From assembly GCF_002399615.1 (NCBI RefSeq), contig NZ_DHDZ01000040.1, positions 112,349 through 176,348 of the forward strand: a DNA stretch of 64,000 nt. Reading direction: 5' to 3'. Shown here in pieces: positions 55,645 through 63,374 of the stretch. How positions within the stretch are numbered: position 1 is the stretch's first letter; every line of letters begins with the position of its first letter. This stretch comes from Pedobacter sp. UBA4863 (GTDB lineage: Bacteria; Bacteroidota; Bacteroidia; Sphingobacteriales; Sphingobacteriaceae). The notes beneath the pieces were generated by a model. It saw only the letters and a list, made by a program, of their open reading frames with translations. It did no database searches and was not told the DNA's origin. The translations under genes and the position numbers were made by a program.

Positions 55645-56277
55645 TTAGAATTTTAAGCCTAAGCCAACTTGAAAAACCTGGTTTTTAAACTCAGGGGTAG
55701 TAGTAGTGCCATTCTCGTTGTTTTTTTGAAAATCTAACGCATAGCGGCCAAAAATTCCAACATTCTTGCTAAGATCTAAACGAGCACCAATTACACCGCC
55801 CAATAAGCTCTTTTTAAATTTGTCAGAATCTTCGTCAGTAGTTTGTTGCACCGTGCCCATACCATTTTCTACTTTGCTGTCTGTAGATAATAAGAATGAC
55901 ACCTGAGGCCCCAATACAAAGTTTAATCCTTCGGTTAATTTAATGCTGGCCAAGATTGGTACTTCTAAGAAATGGGTTCTCTGGGTTGTTGTAACTTCAG
56001 AACCTAAAATAGTATAGGTGTTTTTATAACCTTTGGTAGAATATACCAGTTCTGGTGTAAAAGCTAAATTTTCTAATAACTTAATGTCTAAGGTTAAACC
56101 TGCATTATAACCTACAAGATAATCGGTTTTAAAATTGTTGTTGCCATCGTCTTTAATAATGTTAGAGAAGTTGGCACCACCCTTAATACCCAATCTAATT
56201 AAATTATTTGTTGATTGAGCGTTTGCAGCAAGACCCGAAACAAACAGACCTAATGCTATGATAAGTATCTTTTTCAT
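55645..56277 (-). CDS. outer-membrane beta-barrel protein, PorT/OmpX-like
   Basis: 210 residues: signal peptide (ending AANAQ, 21), then IRLGIKGGANFSNI and alternating strands to a C-terminal FQVGLGLKF, matching the OMP_b-brl_2 / porin-family type. A small eight-stranded barrel is likely. Function unknown. It is a single gene with a strong terminator. Confidence 0.85.
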   Translation of the reverse strand: MKKILIIALGLFVSGLAANAQSTNNLIRLGIKGGANFSNIIKDDGNNNFKTDYLVGYNAGLTLDIKLLENLAFTPELVYSTKGYKNTYTILGSEVTTTQRTHFLEVPILASIKLTEGLNFVLGPQVSFLLSTDSKVENGMGTVQQTTDEDSDKFKKSLLGGVIGARLDLSKNVGIFGRYALDFQKNNENGTTTTPEFKNQVFQVGLGLKF

Positions 56278-56671
56278 TTTTTTAAGATTTTATTTTTGTT
56301 AATGGAGTTTCCCGAAATTTAACCTACGAGTTCCGCCATTTTGGTTAACCTCTCTCAAATAAATGTGCCAAACAAAAAAACACACCGATGTCTGAAAGCT
56401 GTTCTCTCTCTATTATCAATATTTAAAATGCAGAATTTTAGCAAATTAATATTTTTTTTGGGGGCTTAGTTCGTTACACTATTCATGTCATCTAGTGTAT
56501 CAAATTCAATACAGTTGTGTTTTAAAAACAGCTTTGGTGTACTTTTTACACACTTTTTAAAAATGTAAAAACAAATATTTGGCAAGAACGATTTGATTTC
56601 CGCATCTTTAAAGGATTTTCCGCAATAAACAGCAATCGCAGAGAAGAACAAATAAAATTTTAAACATAAAA
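56278..56671. other. divergent intergenic region, no gene recognised
   Basis: 394 bp between the porin start and the GH3 start. It should hold both promoters, but I find no exact TAnnTTTG with a good -33 partner. A 61-codon minus-strand frame (56466-56651) has no family features, and I do not accept it as a gene. Confidence 0.5.
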
Positions 56672-58378
56672 ATGAACAAGAAATTTCTTTATGCGTTCGG
56701 TATAATATCCCTATTAGCCATAGGAAAAACCAATGCGCAACAACCCTCTTATCTAGAATTGTTAAAACAGCAACCGCATTGGGTAGATTCGGTATTCAAT
56801 AGGTTAAGTACAAAACAAAAAATTGCTCAATTGTTTTTTGTTAGGGCACACACCAATTTGAGTAAAGCTTACCAAGATTCTGTTGGCAAAGTAATTAGAA
56901 AAGAAAAGTTGGGCGGTGTGGTGTTTTTTCAAGGAGGGCCGGTAAGGCAAGCCGTGCTCACCAACAAATACCAAAAGAAATCAAAAGTACCCTTGTTAAT
57001 TGCTTCTGATGGTGAGTGGGGCCTGGGAATGCGTTTAGACAGTACCATTTCTTATCCTTACCAAATGGCTTTGGGGGCAGTACAAAACAAAGAATTGCTT
57101 TTTAAAATGGGTTTAGAGGTGGCTAAAGATTTTAAGCGTATTGGTATGCACATGAATTTGGCCCCAGATGTAGATGTAAATAACAATGCTAAAAACCCGG
57201 TAATCAATTTTCGCTCTTTTGGAGAAAATAAATACAATGTAGCCGAAAAAAGTGCGGCTTATTTAGAAGGCATGCAAGAGGGTGGTTTATTGGTAAGCAT
57301 TAAGCATTTCCCGGGCCATGGCGATACTGATGTAGACTCGCATTACGATTTGCCACAGCTAAAATTCACCAAAGAGCGTTTAGATACCTTAGAGCTTTAT
57401 CCGTTTAAAGAACTGATTAAAAAAGGTGCTGCGGGTGTAATGATTGCCCATATGAACATTCCATCGTTAGATGCTACCCCAAATATGCCATCAACTTTAT
57501 CTAAGCCAATTGTTACCGATTTGTTGAAAAATGAACTAGGTTTTAAAGGGCTAATTATTTCTGATGCAATGGACATGAAGGGCGTTACCAAGTTTTTTAA
57601 AGATGGCGAAGCCGAAGTAATGGGCTTAATTGCAGGAAACGATATTTTAGAATTGGCACATGATACAAAAACTGCCATTAAGAAGGTAAAACAAGCCATC
57701 AAAGACGAGCGCATTAGTATGGAACGTATTGATGAAAGTGTGAAAAAAGTACTCACTGCTAAATATTGGGCTGGTTTAAATGTAAAACCTCATACCGATG
57801 AAGAGAATATTTTTGAAGAGGTGAACCGCCCAGAAAGCCAGGCCTTGGTGCAACAATTGGCCGATGCAAGCATGACCCTGCTAAAAAGCCGCGATGGTTT
57901 GGCAAACTTAACGCCAAAGAAAAGAACGGTAATTATAAATGTTGGAACTGATAAAGCAACAACTTTCCAAAACGAAATTACAGCTATCTACAAAAATTCG
58001 CTTAGTTTTAATGTAGATAAAAATGCCAATGCTGAGGCTATTACTGCAATTATAAAACAAATTAAAGATGACGACCAAATTGTACTGGCCATTGTAGATA
58101 CCAGAAGCCGTCCTGGCAATAACATTCCTTTGGGTAAAGACGCAAAAGACTTAATTACTACGTTGTCTGCCAGAAATGCGGTAGTTGCGTTTTTTGCAAA
58201 CCCTTACAACTTGGCAAAATTGCCAGGTATCGAAATGGCAAGGTCAATTGTAGTAGCTTACCAGAAGGAAGACTTTATGCAAAAAGCAGCGGCAGCAGTG
58301 TTTGCCAAAAAATTAGTACCAACGGGCAAGTTGCCGGTTACGGTAAACGGTTTTTTTAAATACGGAGATGGGTTGTAA
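56672..58378 (+). CDS. glycoside hydrolase family 3, NagZ-type
   Basis: Beta-N-acetylglucosaminidase-like enzyme of 568 residues. Signal peptide (ending KTNAQ, 23), TIM-barrel with KHFPGHGDTDVDSH at 211-224 (the NagZ-type His/Asp acid-base loop), probable nucleophile Asp298 in IISDAMD, and a second alpha/beta domain (about 400-560). It probably trims peptidoglycan or chitin fragments in the periplasm. Larger Bacteroidota relatives carry a fused beta-lactamase-like domain, absent here, yet the C-terminus looks complete and a terminator follows. Confidence 0.93.
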   Translation: MNKKFLYAFGIISLLAIGKTNAQQPSYLELLKQQPHWVDSVFNRLSTKQKIAQLFFVRAHTNLSKAYQDSVGKVIRKEKLGGVVFFQGGPVRQAVLTNKYQKKSKVPLLIASDGEWGLGMRLDSTISYPYQMALGAVQNKELLFKMGLEVAKDFKRIGMHMNLAPDVDVNNNAKNPVINFRSFGENKYNVAEKSAAYLEGMQEGGLLVSIKHFPGHGDTDVDSHYDLPQLKFTKERLDTLELYPFKELIKKGAAGVMIAHMNIPSLDATPNMPSTLSKPIVTDLLKNELGFKGLIISDAMDMKGVTKFFKDGEAEVMGLIAGNDILELAHDTKTAIKKVKQAIKDERISMERIDESVKKVLTAKYWAGLNVKPHTDEENIFEEVNRPESQALVQQLADASMTLLKSRDGLANLTPKKRTVIINVGTDKATTFQNEITAIYKNSLSFNVDKNANAEAITAIIKQIKDDDQIVLAIVDTRSRPGNNIPLGKDAKDLITTLSARNAVVAFFANPYNLAKLPGIEMARSIVVAYQKEDFMQKAAAAVFAKKLVPTGKLPVTVNGFFKYGDGL

Positions 58379-58396
58379 GCATTAAAAAGAACAAGG

Positions 58397-58428
58397 AACC
58401 TCGAATAATTACTATTCGAGGTTTTTTT
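58397..58428 (+). terminator. intrinsic terminator after the GH3 gene
   Basis: An 11-bp perfect stem AACCTCGAATA/TATTCGAGGTT with a 5-nt loop, then seven T residues, 19 nt after the stop. Confidence 0.93.
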
Positions 58429-58439
58429 ATGATGTGGAT

Positions 58440-58651
58440 GTTTTTTGGATGAAAGTTTAATTGCCAATTAAACGGCATTGCTAAAACCAAATTTGCAGGT
58501 TAGCATTTTGCAAGGAGCGGTTTGTGAACAGCACAGCCTTGTGTAAAATAAACCCGACTGTTTAGAAAAGCCCGCAGCCCGACCTTGCTGAGGGCGAGAA
58601 CTTGTAAAAAAGGCGGGACTACCGAAGTTATTGCACAGTAGATGGCTTTTC
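58440..58651. other. GC-richer intergenic stretch, probably repeat remnant
   Basis: About 210 bp between convergent genes, with locally higher GC (58560-58625) than its surroundings. A 61-codon minus-strand frame here lacks coding character. It looks like a decayed dispersed intergenic element; no direct evidence of mobility. Confidence 0.35.
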
Positions 58652-58681
58652 AAAAAAATCCCACTCGATACCGAACGGGAT
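58652..58681 (-). terminator. possible terminator after the thioredoxin-family gene
   Basis: ATCCC/GGGAT (58658-58681) with a 14-nt loop that can pair further, followed on the minus strand by a T run; 7 nt past the stop. Confidence 0.5.
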
Positions 58682-58688
58682 AATATTG

Positions 58689-59189
58689 TTAGTTTGCAGT
58701 GCTCGGGTTTACAGCTTTGTAAGTCCAGTTTTTTAGAAATTCTGTAATCAGTTTTGGGCTGTGTCCTTTTCCCTCTTCTAAATAAGCCGAGTTTTGGATG
58801 TGGAGTACCTCGCCGTTGCCATCTAAAATTAGAAAAACGGGAAATCCAAAACGCCCAGGGTTTTTAAGTTTCTTCAAAACGGCTTCGTTCTTGTTTTCTG
58901 TGCTGTAATTAACCAGCACTGTTTCAAAGTTGGTATTTAAATAGTTTTTTAATTCAGGAGTTTCTTCCACCAAATTATGAAAACGGATACACCAAACACA
59001 CCAATTTCCGCCCACTTGTACAAAAATATGTTTGTTTTCTTTTTTAGCTTTTGCTGCGGCCGCATCAATATCGGCTTGTGCATTGGCAGCAGGATTATAA
59101 ATTTTAACACCTAAGCTTTGGGGCTGGGTTTGCGCAAAACTTGCAAATCCAATGCTGCTGGCCATCAAAAGAAAAAATAATTTCTTCAT
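58689..59189 (-). CDS. exported thioredoxin-family protein
   Basis: 166 residues: signal peptide (MKKLFFLLMASSIGFASFAQ), then a thioredoxin fold with active site CVWC in GGNWCVWCIRF near 62-72 and cis-Pro region FGFPVFLIL. Probably reduces or isomerises disulfides in the periplasm. The frame extends upstream to a TTG at 59225, but that codon lies within the -7 box, so ATG 59189 (or 59192) is the start. Confidence 0.88.
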   Translation of the reverse strand: MKKLFFLLMASSIGFASFAQTQPQSLGVKIYNPAANAQADIDAAAAKAKKENKHIFVQVGGNWCVWCIRFHNLVEETPELKNYLNTNFETVLVNYSTENKNEAVLKKLKNPGRFGFPVFLILDGNGEVLHIQNSAYLEEGKGHSPKLITEFLKNWTYKAVNPSTAN

Positions 59190-59222
59190 CATCTTTAAAT
59201 TTAGGATAAATATTAAGTGCTG

Positions 59223-59230
59223 CAAATATA
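59223..59230 (-). promoter_or_regulatory. -7 box of the thioredoxin-family gene
   Basis: TATATTTG on the minus strand, an exact TAnnTTTG, about 33 nt upstream of the start. Rules out the TTG start at 59225. Confidence 0.5.
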
Positions 59231-59287
59231 AGTCTTTGAAGAAGTGACTACTGTTTTTGTGGGGTAATTTTTTGTAATGCCTATTGT

Positions 59288-59295
59288 TATCTTTG
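59288..59295 (+). promoter_or_regulatory. -7 box of tatD, leaderless geometry
   Basis: TATCTTTG ends 6 nt before the ATG of tatD, leaving no room for a leader. No clear -33 element. Confidence 0.5.
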
Positions 59296-59301
59296 CACTA
59301 A

Positions 59302-59961
59302 ATGAGTTTGTTTTTAGATCTCCATACCCATAAAACTAAACAAGAACGGGACGTATTTGCTATACAAAGTATTTCGTTAACCGAAAGCACCTTTTTGGCC
59401 ATGCCCAAAACCAAGCCTATTGCTATTGGTATTCATCCGTGGTATGCAAAATTAGAAGAGCTTACTAAAAACATGAAATACTTGCGTGTTTTGGCTCGAC
59501 AAGAAAATGTGAAAATGATTGGCGAGTGCGGCTTGGATAGCTTAAGAGGAGAACCGATAGAAAACCAACTGCAAATATTGGAAGCTCAGTTAGTGTTAGC
59601 GGAAGAATTACAAAAGCCCCTAATTTTACATTGTGTAAAAACATTTGATGAACTTATTGCATTGAAAAAACGTTTGCAGCCTACTGTTCCTATGGTAATC
59701 CATGGGTTTAATAAAAAGCAAGAGATGGCTCAACAATTGGTAAATCAAGGGTTTTACCTGTCGTTTGGTGATGCGGTTTTAAAATCTGAGGAAGTGGCCT
59801 TAACCTTAGAAAAATTAGACCATCCTTTCTTTTTAGAAACCGATGACGCCACAATAAACATTAAAGAGGTTTATGCAAAAGTGGCTACAATAAAGAAAAT
59901 AACTGTTGATGAACTGAAAGATGTTATTTTTGCCAATTGGAAGAAAATGGGGTTGTTATAA
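59302..59961 (+). CDS. tatD: TatD-family metal-dependent hydrolase (DNase)
   Basis: TIM-barrel hydrolase of 219 residues: DLHTH (His8, His10) metal site, GECGLD near 72-77, LHC near 112, VIHGF near 132 and ETDDA near 183. TatD relatives are 3'-5' DNases or deacylases. It is 30-40 residues shorter than E. coli TatD, a common short form in Bacteroidota. Next gene tcdA follows 112 bp later on the same strand. Confidence 0.88.
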   Translation: MSLFLDLHTHKTKQERDVFAIQSISLTESTFLAMPKTKPIAIGIHPWYAKLEELTKNMKYLRVLARQENVKMIGECGLDSLRGEPIENQLQILEAQLVLAEELQKPLILHCVKTFDELIALKKRLQPTVPMVIHGFNKKQEMAQQLVNQGFYLSFGDAVLKSEEVALTLEKLDHPFFLETDDATINIKEVYAKVATIKKITVDELKDVIFANWKKMGLL

Positions 59962-60036
59962 AAATTGTTGCGGGTTAAATTTACAGGTGATGAGACTAGA
60001 TGTCTAAAACTTGCAACACGTAACAGGCCATTCGAA

Positions 60037-60071
60037 ACTTTTAACTTTTTATTTTTGACTTTTAACTTTTG
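60037..60071. repeat. five-copy 7-bp array abutting the tcdA start codon
   Basis: Five exact-phase units ACTTTTA, ACTTTTT, ATTTTTG, ACTTTTA, ACTTTTG, ending two bases before the tcdA ATG (60074). The array therefore forms the whole ribosome-binding region. Reverse orientation of the arrays at 21817 and 49487. Confidence 0.75.
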
Positions 60072-60073
60072 AG

Positions 60074-60877
60074 ATGTCTGATTTAGCTTGGTTATCGCGT
60101 TCTGCGTTATTGGTGGGCGACGAAGGAATTGATTTATTGCAGCAAAAACACGTTTTAGTAATTGGTTTAGGTGGTGTAGGCTCATTTGCGGCAGAGTTTA
60201 TTGCCCGCAGTGGCGTTGGCGAAATGACCATTGTTGACGGTGATGTGGTTGATCCAAGTAACAGAAACAGACAATTGCCCGCACTGGCTACCAATCATGG
60301 TGTAAGCAAAGCTGAAATTATGAAGGAGCGTTTGTTGGCGATTAACCCAGAACTGAAGTTACATGTGGTGCAAGATTTTTTAACGCCGCAAAGATGTAGA
60401 GAGATTTTGACGACTAAGTTCGATTACGTGATGGATTGTATCGATAGTATCACGCCAAAAGTGACTTTGCTTTCTACCGCTTTGCAGTTCAATTTGCCTA
60501 TTGTGAGTTCTATGGGTGCCGGCGGAAAGCTAGACCCAACCAAACTTCGTACTACTTACCTTCCCGATACCTATCAATGTGTTTTTGCGCAATATGTTCG
60601 TAAACGCTTGAAAAAACTAGGCAATGCCAGTAAAATAAAAGCAGTTTTTTCTATCGAAGAGGTAATGAAAGATTCTTTGATTATGACTGACGGTTCTAAT
60701 TTTAAGCGGTCGGCTTATGGTACCATTTCTTATTTGCCGGCAGCATTTGGCGGTGTTTGCGCATCGGTAGTAATTAGAGATTTGCTGGGTTATAAAGTAG
60801 ATATCGAGAAACGTCCGGAGCGTATCAGCCAGAAATCAATTGCCAAATCGAAAAAGAAAGAGCCCAATAGGCTTTAA
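60074..60877 (+). CDS. tcdA: tRNA threonylcarbamoyladenosine dehydratase
   Basis: E1-like ATPase (ThiF fold) that cyclises t6A37 of tRNAs to ct6A. 267 residues: LSRSALLVGDEGIDLL start, nucleotide motif GLGGVGS at 31-37, DGDVVDPSNRNRQLPAL near 55-71 (Arg and Asn of the adenylation site), DCIDSITPK near 116 and QCVFAQYVRKRLKK near 175. Full length. The 5' region is a 7-bp repeat array in place of a normal leader. Confidence 0.93.
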   Translation: MSDLAWLSRSALLVGDEGIDLLQQKHVLVIGLGGVGSFAAEFIARSGVGEMTIVDGDVVDPSNRNRQLPALATNHGVSKAEIMKERLLAINPELKLHVVQDFLTPQRCREILTTKFDYVMDCIDSITPKVTLLSTALQFNLPIVSSMGAGGKLDPTKLRTTYLPDTYQCVFAQYVRKRLKKLGNASKIKAVFSIEEVMKDSLIMTDGSNFKRSAYGTISYLPAAFGGVCASVVIRDLLGYKVDIEKRPERISQKSIAKSKKKEPNRL

Positions 60878-60953
60878 AAATGTTTGTTTTAGATAACTTT
60901 TATTTCTGATAAGGCTCATTTTTCTTCAGCTATGCTAGCACTAACTTGGTAAC

Positions 60954-61424
60954 ATGCAAAATGAGATAATACGAGTTACCAAAGAATTTACTTTCGATAT
61001 GGCGCATGCCTTGTTAAATTACGATGGCCCTTGCAAAAACATCCACGGACATACTTATCGTTTACAGGTTACCGTGTCGGGCTATGCCAGCCAAGACCCA
61101 CAAAATGTTAAATGTGGTATGCTCATAGATTTTGGGCAGCTCAAACAAATTGTTGCCACAAATATTATCGATAAGTTAGACCATACTTTGGTACTTAACG
61201 AAGCTGTTCCAGCATCTTTAAGGGCCAGTTGTTATGCCATTTCCGAAAAAGTGCATTTTGTGGCCTTTCAGCCAACCTGCGAAAACCTACTGCTTTACAT
61301 AAAGCTTAAACTACAGGCAGCTCTTGACCAAGATGATTTTATTTTACACGCAATTAGATTGTACGAAACACCAACATCATGGGCAGAGTGGTATAAAGAA
61401 GACCAACCTAAATCTTTTCAATAA
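60954..61424 (+). CDS. queD: 6-carboxytetrahydropterin synthase / PTPS family
   Basis: Makes 6-carboxy-5,6,7,8-tetrahydropterin from dihydroneopterin triphosphate for queuosine, or acts as 6-pyruvoyltetrahydropterin synthase. 156 residues with zinc ligands His18 (DMAHAL), His31 and His33 (IHGHTY) and catalytic Cys27 (GPCKN). QueD versus PTPS cannot be settled by sequence alone. It follows tcdA, another tRNA-modification gene. Confidence 0.88.
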   Translation: MQNEIIRVTKEFTFDMAHALLNYDGPCKNIHGHTYRLQVTVSGYASQDPQNVKCGMLIDFGQLKQIVATNIIDKLDHTLVLNEAVPASLRASCYAISEKVHFVAFQPTCENLLLYIKLKLQAALDQDDFILHAIRLYETPTSWAEWYKEDQPKSFQ

Positions 61425-61477
61425 AACTTGAGCGATTAGCGGAGTTTGGCTAACTTCACCTAGCTAAACAAATTTTT

Positions 61478-62485
61478 ATGCCAGTAAATCTAGATGCGCT
61501 CTTACGCTACCACACCATTAATCACTGTTTGCAGCAACGTGGCAAAAAATGGACTTGGGAGGAACTAGCCAACGCCTGCGCAGATTATGCCGACGAGGTT
61601 GCTTACAGGGATACCCGTAGTATTCCATCAAAACGCACTATACAAAACGATATTAAGATCATGCGCTCTGGCGATTTGGGCTATTTTGCGCCAATTAAAA
61701 ACGAGGGAGGGTGTTATCACTACGAAGATCCGAGCTATTCCATTAAAAATGCAACATTAAACAATACCGATTTACAAAGCATAGCACTTGCTTGCAAGGT
61801 ATTAGGGCAATATAAAGGCTTCGATTTTTTTACTGATTTGAACCAAATATTCGAGAAATTTGAAAGCCATATTCAAGTTAAACTCAAACAAAATATTCAG
61901 CAATATATTGATTTTGAAAAAGATGAACAGGCTGTTGGCGCTTATTATTTAAAGCCAGTTTTAGATGCCATCGGTAGTCAACAAACGCTTTGTATTCATT
62001 ATCAAAAATTTCACGATAGCGAAACCAAAGCGCATATTTTACATCCATACTTGTTAAAAGAGTATGCAGGCCGATGGTATGTTTTGGGTTGGCATCAGCA
62101 GCGGCAAAGCATTGTAACCTTGGCTTTAGACAGGGTAAAAAATATCGCAGCTTCAAACCAAAACTACTATCAAAAAGAATTTGATGCAGAGAGCTATTTT
62201 GCGCATACCATTGGCATTACTTTTATGGGTGGCAAAGTAGAAGAAATTGTGTTAGAAGTTGAACAAGAGTTTGTGCCTTACTTGCTAACCAAACCTTTGC
62301 ACGCTACACAGCAAATTGTAAATCAAGAGCGTAAAAGCACTACTTTTTCTTATCAATTGGTGGTTAACCAAGAACTAGAAAACATATTGATGAGCCACAT
62401 CAACCATATCAAAGTTTTGTTGCCGCAAAGTTTAAAACAATCGCTTTTAGTAAAAATTAAAAAAAGTTTACAAAATTTTTCTTAG
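61478..62485 (+). CDS. WYL-domain transcriptional regulator
   Basis: 335 residues: an N-terminal winged-helix-like region (about 1-80, with SKRTIQNDIKIMRSGDLGY), a middle helical part, and a WYL domain centred on WYVLGW at 200-205 with ligand-facing Arg in LALDRVK near 215-221. WYL regulators sense ligands, often nucleotides or nucleic acid, and commonly precede defence or DNA-repair genes. It lies 53 bp after queD and 59 bp before the HIRAN gene. Confidence 0.88.
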   Translation: MPVNLDALLRYHTINHCLQQRGKKWTWEELANACADYADEVAYRDTRSIPSKRTIQNDIKIMRSGDLGYFAPIKNEGGCYHYEDPSYSIKNATLNNTDLQSIALACKVLGQYKGFDFFTDLNQIFEKFESHIQVKLKQNIQQYIDFEKDEQAVGAYYLKPVLDAIGSQQTLCIHYQKFHDSETKAHILHPYLLKEYAGRWYVLGWHQQRQSIVTLALDRVKNIAASNQNYYQKEFDAESYFAHTIGITFMGGKVEEIVLEVEQEFVPYLLTKPLHATQQIVNQERKSTTFSYQLVVNQELENILMSHINHIKVLLPQSLKQSLLVKIKKSLQNFS

Positions 62486-62544
62486 TGCAAATACACTGCG
62501 CTATTGCCATTTATTCTTGTACTTGAATTTAAAAAACCACGAAC

Positions 62545-62886
62545 ATGAAAAGAGAACATTTGGCAAACTTTAACATTGCAGGTTTTACCTATTACGAAGG
62601 CACTTTGTGTTTTCAAGAACTAAAAATTGGCACAGCTTTAAATTTAGTTTTAGAAGAAGATAATAAATACGACGCTAGAGCAGTGATTATTTATTTCGGA
62701 GGATACAAACTGGGCTATATACCAAGAAATGAAAATAGGATTTTTCATAAACTCTTAAAAATTGGCTTTACCAACTTTGATATTAGAATACAACGCATTG
62801 ACCCAACAGAACAACCAGAAAATCAGATGCAGGTGGTGGTACATTTAGTTTCAACAAAAGATGACAAACAAGGAAATTTATCGTAA
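62545..62886 (+). CDS. HIRAN-domain protein
   Basis: 113 residues; nearly all is one HIRAN domain: FNIAGFTYYEGTLCF at 9-23, LVLEEDNKYDARAVIIYF near 35-52 and LGYIPRNEN near 58-66. HIRAN domains bind 3' ends of single-stranded DNA in helicases; stand-alone forms occur next to DNA-processing genes. It overlaps the next gene by 26 bp. Confidence 0.85.
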   Translation: MKREHLANFNIAGFTYYEGTLCFQELKIGTALNLVLEEDNKYDARAVIIYFGGYKLGYIPRNENRIFHKLLKIGFTNFDIRIQRIDPTEQPENQMQVVVHLVSTKDDKQGNLS

Positions 62887-63154
62887 ACATTTAGAAAATT
62901 CGCCGGTTGTTTTACGGGAAACCATAACGCAGCTTGAAACTATTATTCTAAATTTAGCGATGAGTGGCGAACTGGCAGAACTTAATGACCAATTTGAAGA
63001 AAATGATACCATGAAATTTATGCCAGAAGATTTTAGAAGTTTATCGGATTATAACGTTAAGTTGCTCTATGAAGTTTCTGATTTTTTGGAGGCTAAAAGG
63101 CGAGAAATTATTAACGTAAATGCGTTGGAAGACATTGATGATTTACCTTTTTAA
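62861..63154 (+). CDS. unknown 97-residue acidic protein
   Basis: I do not recognise a family. Mostly helical by pattern, acidic (many Glu and Asp), with no signal peptide, membrane segment or cysteine. The first 26 bp overlap the end of the HIRAN gene in another frame, indicating translational coupling; the next gene begins 9 bp later. Function unknown. Confidence 0.65.
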   Translation: MTNKEIYRKHLENSPVVLRETITQLETIILNLAMSGELAELNDQFEENDTMKFMPEDFRSLSDYNVKLLYEVSDFLEAKRREIINVNALEDIDDLPF

Positions 63155-63163
63155 TAGAAAACT

Positions 63164-63370
63164 ATGGGACCACAAAAATTTATAGTTTATAAGCTAAACC
63201 CTAACGAGCAAGAACTCAATGGAGAAGTTTCTTTCAATAGAAATGTTGACGGTAGAATTTTTAGTGACTGCATTTTGGAAATTCAAGACCATACCGCTAT
63301 CTTGAAAGATGAAAATGGAGAGATAAAAGGCGTGTTTTCGTTACATCATTTTTATTTGATTAATTCTTAG
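63164..63370 (+). CDS. unknown 68-residue protein
   Basis: Small protein with short beta-strands by pattern (ILEIQDHTAILKDENGEIKG in the middle) and no recognised domain. Tightly placed between the 97-residue protein gene (9 bp) and the GIY-YIG-like gene (4 bp), so co-transcription is likely. Function unknown. Confidence 0.6.
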   Translation: MGPQKFIVYKLNPNEQELNGEVSFNRNVDGRIFSDCILEIQDHTAILKDENGEIKGVFSLHHFYLINS

Positions 63371-63374
63371 AAAT

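Noticed and set aside
56466..56651. Minus-strand 61-codon frame upstream of the GH3 gene
   Set aside because: No family character, no promoter or terminator, and composition like AT-rich noncoding DNA.
58468..58653. Minus-strand 61-codon frame with several cysteines
   Set aside because: It lies in a GC-richer noncoding stretch between two terminators. The residue mix looks random and no initiation context is visible.
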